A DNA stretch of 11,772 bases from assembly GCA_030620005.1 (NCBI GenBank), contig JAUXAJ010000165.1:1-11772 (forward strand). The letters are read 5' to 3'. Within the stretch, counting starts at the first letter, position 1; every line of letters starts with the position of its first letter. Positions 6,233 to 11,772 of this stretch are shown here, piece after piece. A program made the position numbers and the translations under genes. The notes beneath the pieces were generated by a model. It saw only the letters and a list, made by a program, of their open reading frames with translations, made no database searches and was not told where the DNA came from. The DNA is from Promethearchaeota archaeon (GTDB lineage: Archaea > Asgardarchaeota > Lokiarchaeia > Sigynarchaeales > SOKP01).

Positions 6233-7330
6233 TCAAATTGTTATTCTTGGAGGAGGAACAAAAACCTCCCTCCATCCAGTTCTTTCTAATTTTATGGCAT
6301 CATTAGAACAATTATGTGAACAAACACCACAGCCTATGCATTTGTTTTCATCTATAATTGGGATTGAATCATCAAGAAATATTGCTTCCATCGGGCATTT
6401 TTCTACACATATTCCACAATCTATGCATAAATCCTTATTTACTTTTGCTAAATAAGAAGTAAATGTGTGCATTGGTGCTGCTCCTTCATAATACAATCGA
6501 AACAACCCGCAACAACATTTACAACAACTACAAATACCTTCAATATCCCTTTCAGGATTCATATGGACATGAAAGACTTTATGGACAAGTCCACTATCTT
6601 CTGATTCTTTCAAGATTTGCTTAGCGCTTTCTTGTGAAATGGGTTTTGCAAAATTATATTCAATAGAGTAAGCAGCAACTTTACCAAAAAGTAAGCAATT
6701 TTCTCTTTTTTCAGTCAATTTGCATGGATCATTAATAAGGTCCTTTTCTTGCCTACAATAGCAGTAAGTAACACTAATTTTATCATTTTCATCAATTATT
6801 TTTGAGATTTCTTCCGCGGGTAAAACTATTTCATCTCGAACTTCAATTTCTTCTTCAACTGGAACAACTCTAGCTGGTGCAGGAAAATTTTTTAATTGAT
6901 TGATAAAATCGTATTGTTTTTGTACTCCTTCCCTTAACTCTTTAAACAATTCTTCAAGTAAATACGCTATTTTTTTCTCTTTCTCCCCCTTATTACCCTT
7001 CATTAAGGAATATTCTGCCATTCCCGGATAAAGAGGCTTTAGGGTATATACAAAGATTCCAGTACTTCTACTTGGTGCCCCTCCAATAATACCATTATTC
7101 ATCAAAGTATTTAACATGGTTTCAATTTTCTCGTTGCTCATATCCACTTTACTTTTAATTTGTTCGATATTCAATGATGGTTTTCTAAAAATTAAGATAA
7201 ATCTTGCTTGATCCCGTGTTATTTGTGTTTTTACAAATTCAATTAAACTGTCTGTAATCGGGAAAGGCATCTTTCCAGCTTTTACAATAGTTCTTGCTAC
7301 TTTATACCATAATTTTTTGTTTTCTGACAT
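6233..7330 (-). CDS. Multi-cluster Fe-S protein: winged-helix-like N-terminus, CYC and CSCC motifs, 2x[4Fe-4S] ferredoxin domain
   Basis: A 365-residue cytoplasmic redox protein from ATG 7330 to TGA. Residues 35-100 (IRRs of short helices, then GGIFVYTL-type wing) look like a winged-helix domain. A central cysteine region has YCYCRQ (C190, C192), C203 and C212 (NCLLFGK), spaced like a cluster site. CSCCKCCC (267-274) packs six cysteines into eight residues. The C-terminal bacterial-type ferredoxin domain has CxxCxxCxxxCP (C302, C305, C308, C312) and CxxCxxCxxxC (C331, C334, C337, C341), with the last proline replaced by serine. The natural C-terminus WREVFVPPPRI follows. Uncharacterised proteins of this plan occur in strict anaerobes; an electron-transfer role, perhaps coupled to a sensed redox state, is inferred. 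It is the distal gene of a minus-strand operon, 60 bp after the DUF6125-like gene. Confidence 0.82.
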   Translation of the reverse strand: MSENKKLWYKVARTIVKAGKMPFPITDSLIEFVKTQITRDQARFILIFRKPSLNIEQIKSKVDMSNEKIETMLNTLMNNGIIGGAPSRSTGIFVYTLKPLYPGMAEYSLMKGNKGEKEKKIAYLLEELFKELREGVQKQYDFINQLKNFPAPARVVPVEEEIEVRDEIVLPAEEISKIIDENDKISVTYCYCRQEKDLINDPCKLTEKRENCLLFGKVAAYSIEYNFAKPISQESAKQILKESEDSGLVHKVFHVHMNPERDIEGICSCCKCCCGLFRLYYEGAAPMHTFTSYLAKVNKDLCIDCGICVEKCPMEAIFLDDSIPIIDENKCIGCGVCSHNCSNDAIKLERTGWREVFVPPPRITI

Positions 7331-7343
7331 TTTTTATCAACTC

Positions 7344-7364
7344 TTTTTTTTTTTTTTTTTTTTT
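7344..7364 (+). repeat. T21 homopolymer between two operon genes
   Basis: There are 21 consecutive T on the plus strand, so A21 in the minus-strand transcript, 14 nt before the Fe-S gene start. In the operon's sense direction it is a poly-A leader, not a U-tract terminator. Such a tract is prone to slippage during replication, transcription and sequencing, so its exact length is uncertain. Confidence 0.8.
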
Positions 7365-7390
7365 ACTCTTTTTTAATTACTTCCTTCCAC

Positions 7391-7918
7391 CTAATTTTTA
7401 TTGTTTTTAATAATGAATTTTGAAATACATTCATTATCACCATCGGGAAATCGTTTTATAGCAATTTCTTCTCCCTCAATGCCTAATGCCTCTATCCAGC
7501 CAAGATGTCGAAGCATGCAAGCACAATCATATTCATTTTCCTTCTTAGACTTTTTTATCTCTTCCCAAATGAAACATTTCTTAACAATTCCAACCCCTTC
7601 CTTATCAGAATGAGCCACGAACTTGAATTTCATGATTTTGGGAATGATGACATCCATGAAAGTATTCATTATTTTAAATACTTCTGGAATTGTTTTTATG
7701 GTTCCTTTCTTAATTCCCAATGCATTCATGATATGTTTTGCTTCAATTTTTCCCATTGATGAAATTACCTTTTTGTTTAGATCATTTGCCTCTTTAATGC
7801 CTAATTCCCTTTTTGATTTGAGGAACCATTGCCCATCATGTTGGGCCCAGCACATTTGCAATATAAACTTCTGAGTTACCAAATTTATGTCAAATCTTTC
7901 CTTAATTACTTGAGTCAA
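7391..7918 (-). CDS. DUF6125-like conserved protein
   Basis: A 175-residue soluble protein. The TTG start at 7918 is supported by a strong Shine-Dalgarno GGAGG about 6-7 nt upstream on the minus strand; the gene ends in TAG. The N-terminal segment MCWAQHDGQWFLKSKRELG (22-40) and the C-terminal cysteine-containing segment YDCACMLRHLGW (about 130-141) resemble the DUF6125 family, whose members often sit beside redox genes of anaerobes. This assignment is from memory of the motif, at moderate certainty. The several conserved C, H and W residues suggest a metal or substrate pocket, but no known catalytic motif is visible. It lies 19 bp after the GNAT gene and 60 bp before the Fe-S gene on the same strand, so the three are probably one transcript. 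Confidence 0.68.
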   Translation of the reverse strand: MTQVIKERFDINLVTQKFILQMCWAQHDGQWFLKSKRELGIKEANDLNKKVISSMGKIEAKHIMNALGIKKGTIKTIPEVFKIMNTFMDVIIPKIMKFKFVAHSDKEGVGIVKKCFIWEEIKKSKKENEYDCACMLRHLGWIEALGIEGEEIAIKRFPDGDNECISKFIIKNNKN

Positions 7919-7937
7919 ATTTTTCCCTCCAACTTCC

Positions 7938-8531
7938 TTATTCTATCATGAATACTTTTAAGTCAGATTCTTCAAAACCCAGCGATTTAACAAAATTCAA
8001 GGAAATTTTATTCGTAATAAAAACTTCACATCTTATTTCTTTAACATGATTTTGAAGAAAACGCTTCCAGGCTTCAAGGGCCAGAGCCGTAGCTATTCCT
8101 TTCCGCCGGAAGCGTGATATAATCCCTAACCCTGAGATAATTCCGTATTCATTATTCTCACCCTCATAATCAATGAACATGAAGCCAACATCTATTCCAT
8201 AGAGTTTTGCGATTAAAATTTCACATTTATAATCATCATATAATTGTTCAAAAATGTCTGGTGTCATTATTCTGAAAGGAGTTCCAGAGGTTAAAAATGA
8301 CCTATTGTATAATTTAACAATTCTTTCTGCGTCTTCTCTGATTGCTAAATAGATTTTTGGTTCATAGAGACTACTGCTTAATTTTTCTTTCAAGCCTTTT
8401 TCATAATCTTCCGTGATTTTAGAAACTGGTAATTTTAATTTAATATAAGCACATGTTTCAATCACTTCTTGCTTTTGAGAACTCCCATCTTCCATTTCTA
8501 ATGGATATTTTTTATGTTTTTTCTTTATCAT
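7938..8531 (-). CDS. GNAT-family N-acetyltransferase
   Basis: A 197-residue acetyltransferase using acetyl-CoA. The start ATG at 8531 is preceded by GAGGTGG about 6 nt upstream, a good ribosome-binding site. The GNAT core begins near residue 60 (YLAIREDAERIVKLYNRSF). The beta4 strand is GIISGLGIISR (130-140), and the acetyl-CoA pyrophosphate loop R/QxxGxG/A is R140-FRRKGIA-147, followed by the helix TALALEAWKRF. The end ISLNFVKSLGFEESD (176-190) is the usual N...FY..xGF motif with an F-V variant. The first 55 or so residues are a charged extension outside the core. The acceptor substrate cannot be read. As the first gene of the operon and divergent from a TrmB-like regulator, it may modify a protein or metabolite connected to the downstream Fe-S protein; this is inference. 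Confidence 0.87.
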   Translation of the reverse strand: MIKKKHKKYPLEMEDGSSQKQEVIETCAYIKLKLPVSKITEDYEKGLKEKLSSSLYEPKIYLAIREDAERIVKLYNRSFLTSGTPFRIMTPDIFEQLYDDYKCEILIAKLYGIDVGFMFIDYEGENNEYGIISGLGIISRFRRKGIATALALEAWKRFLQNHVKEIRCEVFITNKISLNFVKSLGFEESDLKVFMIE

Positions 8532-8686
8532 TTATAACCACCTCAAAATTAATAGGAAAATTAGACTATTTATTGATTTCCGAGTGAAAACAACTCTTTT
8601 TAAGTTGTGAAAGCTTAATTATCAAGATATTCTTTTATATTCATTTTTTTTGTGATTAATAACAACCCATTCAAAGTTCGATTTAT
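8532..8686. promoter_or_regulatory. Divergent promoter region between the GNAT operon and the TrmB-like gene
   Basis: This 155-bp region separates two outward-reading units. It contains an inverted repeat ACAACT (8590-8595) and AGTTGT (8603-8608) with a 7-nt spacer, which could be an operator for the adjacent TrmB-like protein. CTTTTATATT (8632-8641) is a plausible TATA box about 46 nt before the TrmB TTG start. The GNAT Shine-Dalgarno GAGGTGG lies at the left edge. All are pattern matches only. Confidence 0.4.
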
Positions 8687-8962
8687 TTGTCAAATATAAT
8701 AATTGATGAAATTCAAGAATTTTTAAAAAACGCAAATTTTACTAATTATGAGATTAATGCTTACATAGCATTACTCCGTTCAAGTAGTTTATCTGCTCGT
8801 GAGTTAAGCGACAAGTCCGGAGTACCTACTGGAAGAATATATGAAGTATTGAATGAATTAAATAATCGGCAAATGATTGAAATACAGGACTCTCGGCCAA
8901 AAAAGTATCGTGCTCTTTCATTTAAATTAGTTTCAAAATCTCATAAAACATATAATGCATAA
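8687..8962 (+). CDS. TrmB-family regulator, N-terminal HTH half (frameshifted gene)
   Basis: This frame encodes the winged-helix DNA-binding domain of a TrmB-family transcription regulator. TNYEINAYIALLRS (19-32) is followed by LSARELSDKSGVPTGRIYEVL (35-55), whose second half is the recognition helix. The wing follows as QMIEIQDSRPKKYRALS (62-78). The start is TTG at 8687, as no ATG lies in frame before the domain. The frame runs out at 8962 (residues after FKLVSKS look like noise), while the remainder of the same protein continues in the +1 frame from about 8931. It is divergent from the GNAT/DUF6125/Fe-S operon, so it may regulate it; TrmB proteins commonly respond to sugars or other metabolites. 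Confidence 0.78.
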   Translation: MSNIIIDEIQEFLKNANFTNYEINAYIALLRSSSLSARELSDKSGVPTGRIYEVLNELNNRQMIEIQDSRPKKYRALSFKLVSKSHKTYNA

Positions 8963-9569
8963 AAATAAAAGAAAACTCACATTCTTAGTAGATCAGGCCA
9001 AAATTTTAGAGAATAAAATCTATGAATCAGATTTCTTTTTAAAGAGAGAAAACTCTAAATTGTTCTGGTCCACGGCTTTTGGAATAAGATCAATATTTTC
9101 TCTATATAATCAAAAATGTAATGAATTACAAGAGGAACTCTTAGTTATGGGCTTTATTAGCGAACGTACTATCAAAATAATACGCTATGCACGAGAACTT
9201 TATGATGCCATCAGAGGTGCTTATAACAGGGGCGTTAGAATTAAATATCTATGGAGTTTTCAATATGACGAGCGTCCATTAACAGAAAAAGAGGAGAATC
9301 ATAATATTAACCTTTCAAAACAATTAGTAGAAAAGTTTCAAGAACTTTATAGTATTCCTCGAAAAATGGCGGGCTTTGAAATGAGATTTGTTCATAAGAG
9401 AATCCCAATTTATTATGATATCTTTGATAAGGAAAGAATACTCATCAAGCTTTTAAACCCAATTCGCCCCCATCAAATATTTGCGTGCATTAACGTCTTT
9501 GACATAAAATTAGCTGCTGAATTAAGAAGACAATATCTTGAGCTATGGAATCTTGAAGCATTTGAATGA
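8955..9569 (+). CDS. TrmB-family regulator, C-terminal half (frameshifted gene)
   Basis: This 204-codon frame supplies the coiled-coil linker (KRKLTFLVDQAKILENKIYE, residues 5-24) and the effector-type domain that follow the HTH half in TrmB-family proteins. The effector part has ELLVMGFISERT (59-70) with a PLD-like beta-alpha pattern and a YNRGVRIKYLW strand (about 90-100). It is open from 8931, upstream of the ATG at 8955, reading LIKHIMHKNK, so joining FKLVSK to LIKHIM would give one protein of about 290 aa, normal for the family. The ATG overlaps the end of the first frame and has no evident ribosome-binding site, so an independent start is less likely than a frameshift, real or from assembly. 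Confidence 0.78.
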   Translation: MHKNKRKLTFLVDQAKILENKIYESDFFLKRENSKLFWSTAFGIRSIFSLYNQKCNELQEELLVMGFISERTIKIIRYARELYDAIRGAYNRGVRIKYLWSFQYDERPLTEKEENHNINLSKQLVEKFQELYSIPRKMAGFEMRFVHKRIPIYYDIFDKERILIKLLNPIRPHQIFACINVFDIKLAAELRRQYLELWNLEAFE

Positions 9570-9570
9570 A

Positions 9571-9837
9571 TTAGGTTGTTTTTGGATTTATTCCATTTTT
9601 ATGAATACCATCTTCAGCTACAGGTGTATCTCCTTTCTCTTTCTTAGGTAGTTTAACGGGCTTGGAAATGTCAAATGGAGTATTACAGACTCAGCAAGCA
9701 TTTTCTAATCCAGATACCGTTCGGGCTCACCTTTCACAATATAAGAAGTTGTAGTCACATATATAACTATTAAACCTGGAGACTTTTCCCTTGCATACCA
9801 AGCAGATCTTCTTTTCCTTAGAAACTGAAACATCTTC
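9571..9837 (-). pseudogene. Decayed paralogue of the eight-cysteine zinc protein
   Basis: On the minus strand a frame bounded by TAA (9838-9840) and TAA (9571-9573) reads KEKKICLVCKGKV, then a YIC pair and a LENAC segment, clearly paralogous to the gene at 4282-4539 and similar at DNA level near the start. It has no ATG, GTG or TTG before the domain. It carries UGA at 9727-9729, where the intact protein has zinc ligand C34, and at 9691-9693, where it has W46. It has also lost the C26 ligand by a one-codon deletion. The tail has diverged. The combination of lost start, lost ligand and two UGA points to a pseudogene. The remaining 9838-9987 is AT-rich and contains TTTTTATAATT (9908-9918), a possible TATA box for the HEAT-repeat gene. 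Confidence 0.7.
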
Positions 9838-9987
9838 TTATAAATGAAAATGTTGGCCCTTTATTATGAAATCATTGATTTTTCGACTTAAATATCAAAT
9901 TGAAAATATTTTTATAATTGATTGAACTTAAGTGATAATAATTAAAGTAAAAAAAAGTGTATTTTCAAAAAAGAGACATTTCTTAGA

Positions 9988-11601
9988 ATGAACGATTCAA
10001 AAATTTCTCCGCAAGAAATATTTCAGAGACGTGAGGAATTAGGATTAAGTTTTGCGATTGACATGCTTGCTGAATTCATAGAAAGCGAAGAAAAGAGTAC
10101 CATACGGAAGGACGCAATTAAATATATCGGATTAATTAGGAATTCATCAACCGTGTTAAAGAAGCAACAGTTTGAAATCTTAGAAAATATATTGGTTTCT
10201 GACGAAGGTATAGAAGTAAAATGTGAAGCTGCAAAATCGTTAGGAAATATTAAATACGAAAAGGCGATAAAACCGTTAAAATGGTTATTAAAACAGGAAA
10301 AAATAAATCATCAAGTAAAATATTCAGCTTTAAAGGCCATACCAAATGTTAAATTTCAAGAGTCTGAAATAAAGATTTTTATAAAGGAATTGGACAGTAA
10401 TTATCCTTCTATAAAAAAATTGGTGAGAAATCAGCTAATCAATCTTAGTCCCGAGAAATTAATAATAATCCTAATTGAATCGTTAAATGAAGAAATTGTT
10501 TCAGACGATTTAGGAAATGAAATAATAAAATTAATTGGATATGAATTATCGACCGTCAATGTTTCTATTGATGATTTTAGCTTTATAAAAGCTAAATACC
10601 CGGAAGTTTTAACCATATTGATAAAATCAAAAAATCTTTTATTAAAAATTATCACTACTTTCTTACAAGAAAACGATAAAGAGCTAATGGAAAGCGCTAT
10701 CACCATATTGAGAGTATTAGGAGACGAAATAAACGAAAAAATTATTGAGCTTTTGGGAGACGAAGATTTCATAGTAAAAAAGAACGCAATTAAGCTAGTA
10801 GGAAAGTTAAAACTCAAGGCAGGCGTGAATTCACTGATTAAAAATTTAGACGATGTGTACAGCGAAGTAAGCAAGGCCTCAATTGAAGCATTGGGGGAAA
10901 TTGGAGATATTTCGACCGTTCCTGAACTTTTAATAGTGCTAGACATTGAAGCCGTAAATTTCGAGTTCATAGACCTTGATCTCAAGTTTTTTATCTTAGA
11001 CGCTGTTAAAAAAATCTATTTAAACATGGAGAATCCATCTTATGATTATTTATATTACACTTTAAAGAGCGACAATGACATCTTGAAGGAAAGCGTAGCT
11101 TTCATCATAGGAGAACTCGCTAAAGATGAATTCGTAGATCCTCTATTAGAAGTTTTAAAGGAAAGAAATTTTGACGTGAGAAAAAATGTAATTATCGCTT
11201 TAGGGAAAATTGGAGACATTAAAGCCGTTGATCCGTTAATAGATCTTTTAAACGACAAAGAAATATATTGGTTATTGAAGAAGGTCATCTGTGACGCATG
11301 CTATAACATATTTAGACTGTCGTTTTATAAGGTTAAAGATTTTCGCTCCGAAATAGGGAGGTTTTTTGTCTCCCGCACGGAACACATGATAGATTTCTTA
11401 AACCAGAACCCAGACGAATATTTCAAGGTCAAATTGAGTGTGATAAAATTTTTAGAAATGTTCGGTGGAAAGTCGGCATTAAACGCTTTAATAAAGCTGA
11501 CTAACGATTTTCCCCGCGTGGTTCGCATTAACGCATCTAAAACTATTGCCAAGATTGAGAAGCGGCTAGAATTGGAAGAAGAATTAAACGACGAAAACTA
11601 A
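9988..11601 (+). CDS. HEAT-repeat protein
   Basis: A 537-residue soluble alpha-helical solenoid from ATG 9988 to TAA. Clear PBS-lyase-like HEAT repeats are seen as V/I-xxxAxxxLGxI followed by a helix with PLxxLL. The best examples are at about 38-50 (IRKDAIKYIGLI), 77-101 (VKCEAAKSLGNI then AIKPLKWLL), 262-287 (VKKNAIKLVGKL), 293-318 (VSKASIEALGEIGDISTVPELLIVL), 366-390 (ESVAFIIGELAKDEFVDPLLEVL), 397-421 (VRKNVIIALGKIGDIKAVDPLIDLL) and 480-528. The centre (about 130-235) is less regular. The repeats form a protein-binding scaffold; there is no catalytic motif. The many lysines and glutamates fit a cytoplasmic protein. It is a single gene, with a convergent coding fragment starting 11 bp after its stop. 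Confidence 0.9.
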   Translation: MNDSKISPQEIFQRREELGLSFAIDMLAEFIESEEKSTIRKDAIKYIGLIRNSSTVLKKQQFEILENILVSDEGIEVKCEAAKSLGNIKYEKAIKPLKWLLKQEKINHQVKYSALKAIPNVKFQESEIKIFIKELDSNYPSIKKLVRNQLINLSPEKLIIILIESLNEEIVSDDLGNEIIKLIGYELSTVNVSIDDFSFIKAKYPEVLTILIKSKNLLLKIITTFLQENDKELMESAITILRVLGDEINEKIIELLGDEDFIVKKNAIKLVGKLKLKAGVNSLIKNLDDVYSEVSKASIEALGEIGDISTVPELLIVLDIEAVNFEFIDLDLKFFILDAVKKIYLNMENPSYDYLYYTLKSDNDILKESVAFIIGELAKDEFVDPLLEVLKERNFDVRKNVIIALGKIGDIKAVDPLIDLLNDKEIYWLLKKVICDACYNIFRLSFYKVKDFRSEIGRFFVSRTEHMIDFLNQNPDEYFKVKLSVIKFLEMFGGKSALNALIKLTNDFPRVVRINASKTIAKIEKRLELEEELNDEN

Positions 11602-11611
11602 GACTCAAATA

Positions 11612-11761
11612 TTATAAAGTTCTCACTTTTGCTATCGGGTTTTCAGGAATTTGCTTTTCAAATATTTCCTTAATTTCTTCTGTTATTAAACTTAGCGAAA
11701 CGGATATAAATCTAAACCATTTATGACGATATCCTCAATAATCCTGACAAGGGATAAGCTC
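11612..11761 (-). pseudogene. Unrecognised C-terminal coding fragment with an in-frame UGA
   Basis: The minus strand has a protein-like frame ending at TAA (11612-11614): GYRHKWFRFIS, then SLITEEIKEIFEKQ and IPENPIAKVRTL. Upstream it reads CQDY-UGA-G, with UGA at 11735-11737, and is closed by TAG at 11762-11764. No standard start codon occurs between. The composition (helical, charged, W-containing) is typical of real coding sequence, but I do not recognise the family. It may be the end of a gene damaged by a UGA and a frameshift, or a gene whose rest lies beyond the window in another frame. Confidence 0.35.
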
Positions 11762-11772
11762 CTACTTCTAGG

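Noticed and set aside
6144..6455. Plus-strand open frame of 103 codons
   Set aside because: Most of it is antisense to the ferredoxin domain of the Fe-S gene, and its first part is AT-rich intergenic sequence.
10431..11552. Minus-strand open frames within the HEAT-repeat gene
   Set aside because: They are rich in serine and phenylalanine, as expected for the antisense of a K/E/I-rich gene, and have no domain features.
1..11772. Whole-genome reassignment of UGA to tryptophan
   Set aside because: hicB ends in UGA overlapping the hicA start, and the GTPase and Fe-S genes end in UGA at natural C-termini. The four hdrA UGA fall on cysteine, not tryptophan, positions.
1..11772. tRNA, rRNA, CRISPR array or insertion-sequence transposase
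   Set aside because: I looked for T-loop-like GTTCRAnnC with paired stems, regularly spaced repeats with unique spacers, and DDE or tyrosine recombinase motifs, and found none that held up.

Overview
The window looks like a piece of an Asgard archaeal (Lokiarchaeia-like) genome. The reasons are an AT-rich sequence with TTG and ATG starts, a Rab/Ras-like small GTPase, a TrmB-family regulator, a standalone HEAT-repeat protein, lineage-style cysteine-rich zinc-ribbon proteins, and an anaerobic iron-sulfur gene set that includes HdrA. The lineage is inferred from gene content only; no rRNA or tRNA was seen.

Layout. (1) 1-619, minus: the 5' part of a heterodisulfide reductase subunit A gene, with four in-frame UGA codons, each at a position where HdrA proteins carry a conserved cysteine. 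This is the strongest signal in the window and indicates a multi-selenocysteine HdrA. (2) 620-972: very AT-rich spacer. (3) 973-1980, minus: an extended-SDR NAD-dependent epimerase with one in-frame UGA at codon 261 and a family-like C-terminal tail behind it. (4) 2085-3843: a relic of a DUF998-like membrane protein, a membrane protein with a C-terminal zinc ribbon (plus), and an intact DUF998-like membrane protein (minus). (5) 3844-5312: a small eight-cysteine zinc-binding protein and a HicB/HicA toxin-antitoxin pair, bracketed by an imperfect direct repeat of about 85 nt. (6) 5313-5906, minus: a small GTPase with altered switch and base-recognition motifs. (7) 6233-8531, minus: a likely operon of a GNAT acetyltransferase, a DUF6125-like protein and a multi-cluster Fe-S protein, divergent from (8) 8687-9569, plus: a TrmB-family regulator split by a +1 frameshift. 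(9) 9571-9837, minus: a decayed second copy of the zinc-binding protein. (10) 9988-11601, plus: a HEAT-repeat protein. (11) 11612-11761, minus: the C-terminal end of an unrecognised coding sequence.

How the parts relate. HdrA and the 6233-7330 protein both point to anaerobic, ferredoxin-linked electron transfer. The TrmB-like gene shares a 155-bp divergent promoter region with the GNAT/DUF6125/Fe-S operon and is its natural candidate regulator. Several loci are interrupted or decayed: the epimerase UGA, the DUF998 relic, the TrmB frameshift, the zinc-ribbon copy and the right-edge fragment. UGA also works as a normal terminator here, for example at hicB, where it overlaps the hicA start. The UGAs in HdrA therefore have to be read in context.
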